Origin: an uncultured Clostridia bacterium
Lineage (GTDB): Bacteria > Bacillota > Clostridia > Oscillospirales > Ruminococcaceae
DNA length: 10,647 nucleotides
NCBI GenBank assembly: GCA_946535685.1
Contig: CAMNDR010000012.1
Location: 1-10,647, forward strand
Direction of reading: 5' to 3'
Part shown: positions 1 through 6,875 of the stretch, in pieces
Position numbering within the stretch: the first letter of the stretch is position 1
Layout: each line of letters begins with the position of its first letter
Notes under the pieces: generated by a model
What the model was told of the DNA's origin: nothing
The model's database searches: none
Seen by the model: only the letters and a program-made list of their open reading frames with translations
Program-made: the position numbers and the translations under genes

Positions 1-442
1 CGGCTATGGCTGGGCGCCGCCGCCGATCACGCAGCAGATCGTGAAGATCCACCAGTACATCATCATGAGCGCACCGACCGTGAGCCAGTACGCCGCCATC
101 GTCGCCCTTGAGGAATGCGAGGAGGACGTGGTGCGCATGATCAAGGAGTACAACCTGCGCCGCCGCTATCTTGTGGAGGCATTCAACCGCATCGGCATGA
201 CCTGCTTCAATCCGGAGGGGGCATTCTATGTATTCCCGTCCATCCAGTGTACGGGCATGGACAGCGAGACCTTCTGCGAGAAGCTTCTTGAAGAAGAAAA
301 GGTCGCTGTGGTACCGGGCAATGCCTTCGGTGAGAGCGGCGAGGGCTTTGTGCGGGTATCCTATGCCTATTCGCTCAAGCACCTGATGACCGCCGTAGAG
401 CGCATCACAGCGTTCCTGGAGCGCCACGGAGGCAAGGCATGA
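1..442 (+). CDS. Class I/II PLP-dependent aminotransferase, C-terminal part (5' end outside window)
   Basis: The reading frame is open from base 2 and gives 146 residues, about the last third of a fold-type I aminotransferase. It transfers an amino group between an amino acid and a 2-oxo acid using pyridoxal phosphate in the cytoplasm. The segment begins just after where the PLP-binding lysine should be (the GYGWAPP stretch usually follows it). It contains the KIHQYIIMSAPT stretch, the PEGAFYVFP motif at about residues 71-79, and the GFVRVSYA motif at 116-122, whose Arg118 is the expected substrate carboxylate-binding arginine. Substrate specificity cannot be told from this part; the sequence resembles the aromatic, alanine and N-acetyl-diaminopimelate aminotransferase group. 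The stop overlaps the ispE start as ATGA, which implies translational coupling. The family is near certain and the specific role is open. Confidence 0.9.
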   Translation, partial: GYGWAPPPITQQIVKIHQYIIMSAPTVSQYAAIVALEECEEDVVRMIKEYNLRRRYLVEAFNRIGMTCFNPEGAFYVFPSIQCTGMDSETFCEKLLEEEKVAVVPGNAFGESGEGFVRVSYAYSLKHLMTAVERITAFLERHGGKA

Positions 443-1317
443 AGCGGATGACGCTGCAGACAGCCGCCAAGATCAACCTGTCCCTCGATGTGACAGGGAA
501 GCGTCCGGACGGCTATCACACCCTGGAGAGCATTTTCCAGAGCGTGGACATTTATGATACGGTCGGCCTGACCGCAGAGGAGGGCGAGGGCATCTCGCTT
601 TCCTGTGATGCGCCGGGCGTGCCGTGTGACGGGCACAATCTGGCGTGGAAGGCAGCGGAGGCGCTGCTGCAGGCGGCAGGGAAGCGTGCAAAGATCACCA
701 TTACCCTGCACAAGGAGATCCCCTCCGGTGCGGGCATGGGCGGCGGCTCCTCCGACGCGGCAGGCGTGCTGTGGGGACTGAACGAGCTGCTCGGCTGCGG
801 CTTTACCAATGCGCAGCTCCGTGAGATCGGCGTGAAGCTCGGTGCAGATGTGCCGTTCCTGCTGCTCGGCGGGACAGCCTATGCGGAGGGTGTGGGCGAG
901 GTGCTCACATCGCTGCCGGCAGTGCCGCCGCTGCGGCTCATCATTGTCAAGGGCACGCAGAGCGTGTCCACGCCGGCAGCCTACAAGGCGATCGACACGC
1001 TCGAAGCACCGTCACATCCGGACACAGCCGCCATGCTGCAGGCGATCCGGACGGGCGATGCAGCGCTTTTGAAGCGAAGCTGCGGGAATCTGTTCGAGCA
1101 GGCGATCGACTGCAGCGATGTAACCCGTGCCAGACAGCGCCTTGCGGAACTCGGGGCAGAATATGCCGTCATGACCGGCAGCGGTGCAGCGGTGTTCGGC
1201 ATCTTCCCGGAGGATCTGCCGGAGGCACGGCTGACAGAAGCAGTGCAGACGCTTGGGCAGGAATTTGCCTTTGTGCGGCGCTGCGAACCGACAGAAAGAC
1301 AGTTTTTGATCCCATAA
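439..1317 (+). CDS. ispE: 4-diphosphocytidyl-2-C-methyl-D-erythritol kinase IspE
   Basis: IspE phosphorylates the 2-hydroxyl of CDP-methylerythritol with ATP, the fourth step of the non-mevalonate (MEP) route to isopentenyl diphosphate, in the cytoplasm. The 292-residue length is normal for the family. The N-terminal AAKINLSLDVTGKRPDGYH block carries the conserved Lys11. The GHMP-kinase glycine-rich ATP loop, PSGAGMGGGSSDAA, is at 95-108. The GADVPF motif at 135-140 supplies the catalytic Asp137, and a C-terminal glycine motif MTGSGAAVFG lies near 245-254. The ATG overlaps the aminotransferase stop (ATGA), and a GGAGG at 428-432 lies six bases upstream, which fixes the start. The gene appears intact. 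Its product supplies precursor for undecaprenyl phosphate, which links it functionally to the mraY-like gene two genes downstream. Confidence 0.97.
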   Translation: MKRMTLQTAAKINLSLDVTGKRPDGYHTLESIFQSVDIYDTVGLTAEEGEGISLSCDAPGVPCDGHNLAWKAAEALLQAAGKRAKITITLHKEIPSGAGMGGGSSDAAGVLWGLNELLGCGFTNAQLREIGVKLGADVPFLLLGGTAYAEGVGEVLTSLPAVPPLRLIIVKGTQSVSTPAAYKAIDTLEAPSHPDTAAMLQAIRTGDAALLKRSCGNLFEQAIDCSDVTRARQRLAELGAEYAVMTGSGAAVFGIFPEDLPEARLTEAVQTLGQEFAFVRRCEPTERQFLIP

Positions 1318-1327
1318 AGGAGTCATT

Positions 1328-3526
1328 ATGAAGAAAAGACGGCTTGCAGCCGTGACCGCAGGCATCTGTCTTGCGGCATTTCTCCCGGCAGTTCCTGCAC
1401 AGGCGGCGCATGTCGGGAGCATCCGGACGGCAGACGGCATCCTGATGCAGGCGGGCGATCCGGAGCCGGTGGAGGAGACCTTTCCCGAACGCTTTGATCT
1501 GCGGGAAAAGGGGCTTGTGACCTCTGTCAAGAACCAGGGCAGCTATGGCATGTGCTGGTGTTTTGCATCGCTGTCGGCGCTTGAGGGCAATCTGCTCCCG
1601 CAGGATCCGGCGGTGGATCTTTCGGAGTGGCATGCGGCCTACTACACCTATTCGGATGTGTTCGGCTTTTCAGAGCCGGGGACGGATGCTGCCGACAGGC
1701 TCAAGGGCGGCGGAAACGGCTATATGCTGGCACCGACGCTCACGAGATGGGTCGGCCCCGTGCCGGAGTCGCTGTTCCCGTTCGGGGACTACGATGTCCT
1801 GCAGCCGGATGCACAGGTCACGGATTTTTATGACGATGCGGTCTGTCATGTGTCAGAATTCTGCTTCCTTGCGTATGATCCGGAGGATGAGAGCTTCCCG
1901 GACCAGTGCAGCGCGGTCAAGCAGGCAGTGTATCACGGAAATGCCGTAACGATGAACTATCTCAACCGTTCGGCATCGTATACGGCAACCAAGGATGCGT
2001 TCTACAATGACGGAAGTGCCATGACAGGCAGCTATCATGCTGTCTCCATCGTGGGCTGGGACGATGCATTCCCTGCCTCCCGCTTCCGGGACGATCCCGG
2101 GCAGGACGGCGCATGGCTCGTGAAAAACAGCTGGGGGCCCGGCTTCGGTGAAAACGGCTATTTCTGGATGGCCTACGGCACCGCCGGCGTGGTGGAGGCG
2201 TATTACCTGGAGCAGGAACCGGCGCAGAAGCATGACGGCATGATGATGTACGATGATTATGGCATGTGGACGGCCTTTTCCGAGAAGGATGAGGATGACT
2301 GGGCACGCTGTGCAAACGTGTTCACCGCACAGGAGGACACCTGCATCACTTCGGTGATGTTCTGCACCACCGGTGCGGATGACTATTCTGTGAGCATCTG
2401 CAAGAATCTGCGCAATGCCGGCCGCCCCGACAGCGGGGAGCGCTTCGGAACAGTCAGCGGCCGTTCTGAATGCGCCGGGTATCACACGGCCGATCTGTCA
2501 GAGCCGGTCCCGGTGCAGGCGGGTGAGACATTTGCGGTCATGGCGGAGTTTTCCGGCGAGCCCGGACAGCACATCGCCTGCGAGGGCTTTATCCGGAACA
2601 CCACAGAGCATGCGGACGGGACGGTCGATGTCGATCAGACCATCCACAGCGAGGAACAGATGACGGCCACGCTTGCCGCCGGCCAGAGCCTGTACTGCAC
2701 AGACGGGCGGAACTGGCATGATATGTACGATGAGGAGCCGGTCGAGCTGACATCCCGGAACGGCGATGACAAACTGACCTCCTACATCCGGGTCGGCAAT
2801 ATCTGCCTGCGGGCACTGACACAGAAGCAAGGGACTGTCCTGTTTTCGGAATATGCAGACAATGTTCCGGCGGGAACGCAGCTTACGCTCTCGGCGGTCG
2901 GTGCGGAGGAGATCTTCTGCAGCATCGACGGCGGCGCAGAGCAGCGCTATGAAGCGCCTATCGTGATCGACAGCGCCTGCACTGTCACGGCGCATGCCGT
3001 GTCCGGCGATACGGTCTATCCGCCGTTCACGCAGCAGTACACCATCCGGAGAGCGCAGCTCTCCAGCGTGCTTGAAACGGGCAGCGGGAAGTATCTGACC
3101 TTTGAGCAGCTCGATCCCCAGACCTATACAGCAGTCTGGACGGGCAGCCGTGCGGATCTCATGCCGGTCACGTCCGGCACGATCACAAGCGATACAGAGA
3201 CACTTGCATCCGGCACGATCACCCAGGCGGACAATACCCGGCCTGCCCTGACGATGACTGTCAGCGGCGAGGGAATGGAGGACAGCCTGTATGTGATCTA
3301 TTTCACGGAGGATTATAGGGGCGATGTGAACCTGGACGGTGCCGTGAATGCGTCCGATGCAGCGCAGGTGCTGATCTATGCGGCGGCTGCAGGCGCCAAT
3401 GCACTCACGCCGGAGAAAACGCCCGATGCGGCATGGCTGCAGCGTGCGGACTGGAATGCCAGCGGCGATGCGAATGCATCCGATGCTGCCCTGATCCTCA
3501 TTGAAGCGGCCAAGCGGGGCGCCTGA
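1328..3526 (+). CDS. Secreted papain-family (C1A) cysteine protease with lectin-like region and C-terminal dockerin
   Basis: The protein has 732 residues. A signal peptide (basic MKKRR, hydrophobic core, likely cleavage after AQA at about residue 27) sends it out of the cell. The protease domain spans about 53-295. The oxyanion Gln70 and catalytic Cys76 lie in NQGSYGMCWCFAS, His237 in GSYHAVSIVGWDD, and Asn267 in VKNSWGPGFGENGYFW. The cysteine that usually lies three residues before the nucleophile in papains is Tyr73 here. Residues about 305-500 resemble the beta-rich lectin-like region often found after clostridial C1 proteases. About 508-572 resembles a chitobiase-type C-terminal beta module. 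A type I dockerin occupies 664-732. AAAGGAG at 1316-1322, overlapping the ispE stop, fixes the ATG. The gene is third in a run aminotransferase-ispE-protease-mraY. The target substrate is unknown: self wall proteins, plant or host protein are all possible. The two middle-domain assignments are by resemblance only. Confidence 0.9.
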   Translation: MKKRRLAAVTAGICLAAFLPAVPAQAAHVGSIRTADGILMQAGDPEPVEETFPERFDLREKGLVTSVKNQGSYGMCWCFASLSALEGNLLPQDPAVDLSEWHAAYYTYSDVFGFSEPGTDAADRLKGGGNGYMLAPTLTRWVGPVPESLFPFGDYDVLQPDAQVTDFYDDAVCHVSEFCFLAYDPEDESFPDQCSAVKQAVYHGNAVTMNYLNRSASYTATKDAFYNDGSAMTGSYHAVSIVGWDDAFPASRFRDDPGQDGAWLVKNSWGPGFGENGYFWMAYGTAGVVEAYYLEQEPAQKHDGMMMYDDYGMWTAFSEKDEDDWARCANVFTAQEDTCITSVMFCTTGADDYSVSICKNLRNAGRPDSGERFGTVSGRSECAGYHTADLSEPVPVQAGETFAVMAEFSGEPGQHIACEGFIRNTTEHADGTVDVDQTIHSEEQMTATLAAGQSLYCTDGRNWHDMYDEEPVELTSRNGDDKLTSYIRVGNICLRALTQKQGTVLFSEYADNVPAGTQLTLSAVGAEEIFCSIDGGAEQRYEAPIVIDSACTVTAHAVSGDTVYPPFTQQYTIRRAQLSSVLETGSGKYLTFEQLDPQTYTAVWTGSRADLMPVTSGTITSDTETLASGTITQADNTRPALTMTVSGEGMEDSLYVIYFTEDYRGDVNLDGAVNASDAAQVLIYAAAAGANALTPEKTPDAAWLQRADWNASGDANASDAALILIEAAKRGA
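3320..3523 (+). other. Type I dockerin module of the cysteine protease
   Basis: This segment encodes residues 665-732. Two calcium-loop/helix repeats are visible. In the first, GDVNLDGAVNASDA has Asp, Asn, Asp and Asp at loop positions 1, 3, 5 and 12. In the second, ADWNASGDANASDA has Asp, Asn, Ser and Asp at the same positions. Each is followed by an alanine- and leucine-rich helix. Positions 10 and 11, which often determine cohesin choice, are Ala-Ser in both repeats, a symmetry that in known dockerins allows two binding orientations. The module should anchor the protease to a cohesin-bearing scaffold or cell-surface protein; no cohesin gene is in this window. Confidence 0.9.
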
Positions 3527-3554
3527 ACTATGATAGAACCAAGAAGGAGACACT

Positions 3555-4529
3555 ATGCTTACAGAATTATTGAAGGAATACATTGACCCCATGCTTGTCA
3601 GTGCGGCGGCAGCATTTCTGCTGACGCTGCTCGGGCTGATCTTCGGCAGGCGCTTTCTGCCGAAGGATCAGGGCAGAGAATTTGCCGTCAACGGTGAAAA
3701 ATCCCGCGGCAAGGACAGAGGTGCCGGCCTCATCCTGATGCTGGCGCTGATCGTGGCGGCGATCCTGTTCGTGCCGCTTTCGCTGGAATATGTGATCTAT
3801 CTGGCGGCGATCTTTTTTGAGATGCTCAGCGGCTATCTCGATGATGCATCGGAAAAGCCGTGGGGCGAGGGCATCAAGGGCGTGATCGACCTGGTGATCG
3901 CCATCGGAGTTTCCGTGACGGTGTATCTGTACCACGGCAGCACCGTCCAGATCCCGAGCCTTGGCCTGACGCTCACCATCCCGGCGGTTGTCTACATCAT
4001 TCTGGGTGTGATCCTCATCTGGACGAGCATCAATGTCACCAACTGTGCGGACGGTGTGGACGGTCTGTGTACCTGCCTGACGATCACGACCTTTGGTACG
4101 GCATGGATCTTGCTGCGGTTTGCGGAGCAGAGCAATATGGCAATGCTCATCTGGCTGTGCGAATTCGTGCTGATCGCCTATCTCTGGTTCAACTGCTCAC
4201 CGAGCAGCATGCTGATGGGCGATGCCGGTTCCCGTGCGCTCGGTCTGCTGATCGCCCTGGCGTTCATGATCGTCGGCATGCCGTTCCTGTTCATCCCGTG
4301 TGCGCTGGTGCTGCTGATCGACGGCGGCCTTGGCCTTGTCAAGCTGACAGTGCGCCGTGTCACAAAGTCCCAGACCTTCATGGAGAAGGTGCGCACGCCC
4401 ATCCATGACCACATGCGCAAGAAGCACAACTGGAGCGATACCCAGGTGGTAACGAGATTCACGCTCGTGCAGGTGCTGCAGTCCGTGCTGGTCATTCTGA
4501 TGCTGACGTATTATCTGAAGAAATACTAA
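3555..4529 (+). CDS. mraY: MraY-type phospho-N-acetylmuramoyl-pentapeptide transferase (divergent)
   Basis: This 324-residue multi-pass membrane protein belongs to the polyprenyl-phosphate sugar-phosphate transferase family (MraY/WecA). MraY moves phospho-MurNAc-pentapeptide from UDP onto undecaprenyl phosphate to form lipid I at the inner face of the membrane. Visible landmarks are FLPKDQGREFAVNGEKSRGK after the first helix (about 34-53), the Asp-Asp pair Asp96-Asp97 in GYLDDASE, NCADGVDGL at 163-171, MGDAGSRALG with Asp223 at 221-230, and TPIHDHMRKKHNW at 281-293. The last matches the PIHHH loop of MraY and favours MraY over WecA, but its middle His is Asp285. Length is slightly below common MraY (about 320-360). 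GAAGGAG at 3543-3549 supports the start. It is the last gene of the operon, 28 bases after the protease. It could be a second, paralogous transferase if the genome also has mraY in the division and cell-wall cluster. Confidence 0.82.
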   Translation: MLTELLKEYIDPMLVSAAAAFLLTLLGLIFGRRFLPKDQGREFAVNGEKSRGKDRGAGLILMLALIVAAILFVPLSLEYVIYLAAIFFEMLSGYLDDASEKPWGEGIKGVIDLVIAIGVSVTVYLYHGSTVQIPSLGLTLTIPAVVYIILGVILIWTSINVTNCADGVDGLCTCLTITTFGTAWILLRFAEQSNMAMLIWLCEFVLIAYLWFNCSPSSMLMGDAGSRALGLLIALAFMIVGMPFLFIPCALVLLIDGGLGLVKLTVRRVTKSQTFMEKVRTPIHDHMRKKHNWSDTQVVTRFTLVQVLQSVLVILMLTYYLKKY

Positions 4530-4533
4530 CAAA

Positions 4534-4577
4534 CTGCCCCCTGCAGGGTTTCGCGCCTGCGGGGGCGGTTTTGCTTT
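4534..4577 (+). terminator. Intrinsic terminator ending the aminotransferase-ispE-protease-mraY run
   Basis: Five bases after the mraY stop, CTGCCCCC-T-GCAGG (4534-4547) pairs with CCTGCGGGGGCGG (4556-4568). This gives a 13-pair GC-rich stem with one bulged T and an 8-base loop, followed by TTTTGCTTT. This is a textbook Rho-independent terminator for the plus strand and marks the operon end. Confidence 0.93.
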
Positions 4578-4649
4578 GTGACTATGCCACAATTTTGCAG
4601 GAAGCATTTGTGCAGATGGGAGAAAAAATGTGCATAAGCCGAAAAATGC

Positions 4650-4677
4650 TTGTATTTTTTTTGTGTGTTTGTATAAT
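4650..4677 (+). promoter_or_regulatory. Probable sigma-A promoter of the LRR-dockerin-CAP gene
   Basis: A perfect TATAAT at 4672-4677 lies in an AT-rich stretch between the upstream terminator and the next gene. The best -35 match is TTGTAT at 4650-4655 with a 16-base spacer, only a half-consensus hexamer. Transcription would start near 4684, leaving a leader of about 47 bases before the ATG at 4731. The rest of the intergenic stretch (4578-4649) shows no gene or clear structure. Confidence 0.7.
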
Positions 4678-4730
4678 AAATATATAGAATGCACAGCGAT
4701 ATGTTGGATCGTGGAAAAGGAGGATATCAT

Positions 4731-6839
4731 ATGAAAAGAAGGATTGCAGCAGGATTGACGGCGCTTGCGATGCTGGGGACGGCTCTGCCGGTGATGGGAA
4801 CGGATGAAGTCAGCATGATGGCATATGCGGCGGAGACCTCCGGCACATGCGGTGAGAATCTGACATGGAAGCTGGATGGAAACGGAACACTAACGATCTC
4901 AGGTACGGGAGAAATGTATGACTACGAACAGTTAACGAGTTACCCAATGTACACTACGCCGTGGACAGAAGCAGCATTTTGGGAAGAAATTGATGCAATC
5001 AAGATCGAGCCGGGTATCACGAGCATCGGTGATTATGCATTCGCTCCGTGCAGCGCTTCCTCGGTGACGATCCCGGATGGCGTAACACGGCTCGGGAGCC
5101 ACTCGTTTTTCGGTCTGAAAATAACCTCCGTTGAAATCCCGGACAGTGTGACGCAAATAGAGGACGGGGCGTTTTCGATGTGCGGTAATCTGACCTCGGT
5201 GGAGATCCCGGACAATGTGACCACGTTGGAAGCAAATACGTTCTTTTGCTGTGACAGTCTCGAAACCATCACGATCCTGAATCCGAAATGTGAGATTTAC
5301 CGATCCGGCAAGACCATCTGTAATTCACTGGATGAGAATGATGATGCACCGGTTTTCATCGGTACCATCAGGGGCTATGACGGCTCCACAGCAGAATCCT
5401 ATGCGAATGCCTATGGCTACAAATTCGAGTCTCTTGGTGCCGCTCCTATGAATCCCAATGAGCAGTACATGACGATCGTTGGAGGTTATCTGATCTCGGC
5501 AGACGGCTGCAAGGGAGATGTTGTCATCCCGGATGGTGTCAAGGAAATTGGCTCCTATGTATTCAGTCAGAACAAGGACATCACCTCTGTGACGATCCCG
5601 GACAGCGTGACGAGCATTGGATATGAGGCATTTTTCGCATGTTCCAATTTGAAGGAGATCCATATCCCGAGCAGTGTCAACTACATCGGCGCCCGTGCCT
5701 TCGAGCAGACACCGTGGCTACAGGAGCAGGAAAAGCAGAGCAAGGAGTTTGTCATTATCAATCACATTGCAGTTTCTATCGTGTGGAATGCTGATACCGC
5801 CAACAAGACCACTTTTGTTGTTCCGGAGGGCGTGGAGGATATGTCTCCGGAGCTGTTCTGGGCAGTTGATATGGTCAGCAGTATCACACTCCCGGCCAGT
5901 CAGAAGTATATCCGGGAAAAGACATTCAATATGTGCATGGGCTTGAAAACGCTCACGATCCTGGATCCGGACTGCGAGATCTTTGATTCTGGGGAAACGA
6001 TCTGCAGTATGGATGAGTTTGATCCGAAAACCGACGATATGAAAACCACCTTCAACGGTACCATCAAGGGCTATGACGGCTCCACTGCAGAGTCCTATGC
6101 GAAGAAGTACGGTTACAAATTTGTAAGCCTCGGCGCAGCACCCGCACCCACCGAACAGCCGGAGCCGATGCTCGGCCTCGGCGATGTCAACGGCGACGAG
6201 ACCGTCAATGCCTCCGATGCGGCGACCGTGCTCATCGCCGCTGCCAAGATCGGCGCAGGCGGTGACTCCGGCCTGACCGATGCGCAGAAGACCGCTGCCA
6301 ATGTCAACGGCGATGAGGCGATCAATGCCTCCGATGCAGCGCTCATCCTCGTCTATGCCGCCAAGATCGGTGCCGGTGAGAGCCTGACGATCGAGGAATT
6401 CCTCGATTCTCAGGAAACGGAGAAGCAGATGAAGGAATATGCCGCTGCCGTTGTCAAGCTCGTCAATGCAGAGCGTGATAAGGCCGGATTGGATCCGGTC
6501 TACATGGCACCGCTGCTCGATGAGGTGGCGCAGAAGCGTGCCGCAGAGCTGCCGCTTGCCTTCAACGCCGAGCATACCCGTCCCGATGGCCGTGCATGCG
6601 ATACGATCCTGACGGATTACAAGGTGCCGTTCATTTCCAACGGCGAGAACACCGCCATTGCGGATACGCCGGAGAAAGTCATGGAAGTGTGGATGAACTC
6701 GGACGGCCACAGATCGAACATCCTGCGTGAAAAGCATGAATACCTCGGTGTCGGCGTAGTGAAACAGGACGGTGACCTGTACTGGGTACAGATCTTCACC
6801 GGCGGAAAAACGATAGACGGCGCCTATCTTCCCGAATAA
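4731..6839 (+). CDS. Secreted BspA-like leucine-rich repeat protein with internal dockerin and C-terminal CAP domain
   Basis: The protein has 702 residues. I chose the ATG at 4731 over an in-frame ATG at 4689 because AAAGGAGG (4716-4723) precedes it and the sequence then opens as a signal peptide (MKRR, hydrophobic core, probable cleavage after MAYA, residue 33). Residues 36-63 form the beta module (CGENLTWKLDGNGTLTISGTG) that commonly opens such proteins. Leucine-rich repeats of the LRR_5 type, with IPDSVTSIG-like units, cover about 96-185, 264-330 and 360-415. A type I dockerin lies at 484-547. Residues 565-692 are a CAP/SCP domain with expected pocket residues His615, Glu639 and His660 (HTRPDGR, NGENTA, SDGHRSNIL). 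LRRs of this kind usually mediate adhesion and CAP domains of bacteria have varied, mostly unknown extracellular roles. The protein probably docks on a cohesin scaffold. It is transcribed alone. Confidence 0.92.
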   Translation: MKRRIAAGLTALAMLGTALPVMGTDEVSMMAYAAETSGTCGENLTWKLDGNGTLTISGTGEMYDYEQLTSYPMYTTPWTEAAFWEEIDAIKIEPGITSIGDYAFAPCSASSVTIPDGVTRLGSHSFFGLKITSVEIPDSVTQIEDGAFSMCGNLTSVEIPDNVTTLEANTFFCCDSLETITILNPKCEIYRSGKTICNSLDENDDAPVFIGTIRGYDGSTAESYANAYGYKFESLGAAPMNPNEQYMTIVGGYLISADGCKGDVVIPDGVKEIGSYVFSQNKDITSVTIPDSVTSIGYEAFFACSNLKEIHIPSSVNYIGARAFEQTPWLQEQEKQSKEFVIINHIAVSIVWNADTANKTTFVVPEGVEDMSPELFWAVDMVSSITLPASQKYIREKTFNMCMGLKTLTILDPDCEIFDSGETICSMDEFDPKTDDMKTTFNGTIKGYDGSTAESYAKKYGYKFVSLGAAPAPTEQPEPMLGLGDVNGDETVNASDAATVLIAAAKIGAGGDSGLTDAQKTAANVNGDEAINASDAALILVYAAKIGAGESLTIEEFLDSQETEKQMKEYAAAVVKLVNAERDKAGLDPVYMAPLLDEVAQKRAAELPLAFNAEHTRPDGRACDTILTDYKVPFISNGENTAIADTPEKVMEVWMNSDGHRSNILREKHEYLGVGVVKQDGDLYWVQIFTGGKTIDGAYLPE
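5268..5447 (+). repeat. Duplicated LRR-capping module, copy 1
   Basis: This segment encodes residues 180-239, from ITILNPKCEIY through GTIRGYDGSTAESYA to the ending YGYKFESLGAAP. The same order of motifs recurs at 5952-6143. The two share long stretches at both protein and DNA level, for example GGCTATGACGGCTCCAC in each. Each copy ends one LRR block, so the pair marks an internal duplication of an LRR-plus-cap unit. Confidence 0.9.
5952..6143 (+). repeat. Duplicated LRR-capping module, copy 2
   Basis: This segment encodes residues 408-471, from LTILDPDCEIF through GTIKGYDGSTAESYA to YGYKFVSLGAAP. It differs from copy 1 mainly by a short insertion before the GTIKG motif and by scattered substitutions. 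It leads directly, through a Pro/Glu-rich linker of about a dozen residues, into the dockerin. Confidence 0.9.
6180..6378 (+). other. Internal type I dockerin module of the LRR-CAP protein
   Basis: This segment encodes residues 484-549. Repeat one, GDVNGDETVNASDA, has the canonical Asp-Asn-Asp-Asp at calcium positions 1, 3, 5 and 12. Repeat two, ANVNGDEAINASDA, has Asn at position 1 instead of Asp. Both are followed by a helix ending AAKIGAG, and both carry Ala-Ser at positions 10 and 11 as in the protease dockerin. It sits between LRRs and the CAP domain rather than at a terminus. Confidence 0.9.
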
Positions 6840-6845
6840 CACAGC

Positions 6846-6873
6846 CAGCCTCCCGGCATGTACCGGGAGGCTG
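6846..6873 (+). terminator. Intrinsic terminator hairpin between convergent genes
   Basis: CAGCCTCCCGG (6846-6856) and CCGGGAGGCTG (6863-6873) form a perfect 11-pair stem with a 6-base loop, seven bases after the CAP gene stop. The plus-strand tail CTTTATCGCTTT is only moderately T-rich. The same stem lies just beyond the end of the minus-strand PBP gene and could end that transcript too, though its tail in that direction is poor in T. Confidence 0.8.
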
Positions 6874-6875
6874 CT

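Noticed and set aside
3530..3586. 18-codon open frame starting in the protease-mraY gap and overlapping mraY
   Set aside because: No ribosome binding site, no recognisable peptide feature, and length expected by chance.
2498..3592. Minus-strand open frame of 364 residues opposite the protease
   Set aside because: Shadow frame spanning the dockerin and the protease-mraY gap; Arg/Cys/His-rich composition typical of antisense in GC-rich DNA.
4689..4730. Upstream in-frame ATG for the LRR-CAP protein
   Set aside because: It lies only a few bases after the predicted transcription start, has no Shine-Dalgarno, and would put 14 residues before a proper signal peptide.
5060..5660. Recurring ATCCCGGA-containing DNA words that look like direct repeats
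   Set aside because: They are the coding trace of the IPDSVT-type leucine-rich repeats, in frame and irregularly spaced, so not a CRISPR array or a separate repeat element.
5718..6842. Minus-strand open frame of 374 residues opposite the LRR-CAP gene
   Set aside because: Shadow of a strongly supported gene; it runs into the terminator region and shows no domain.
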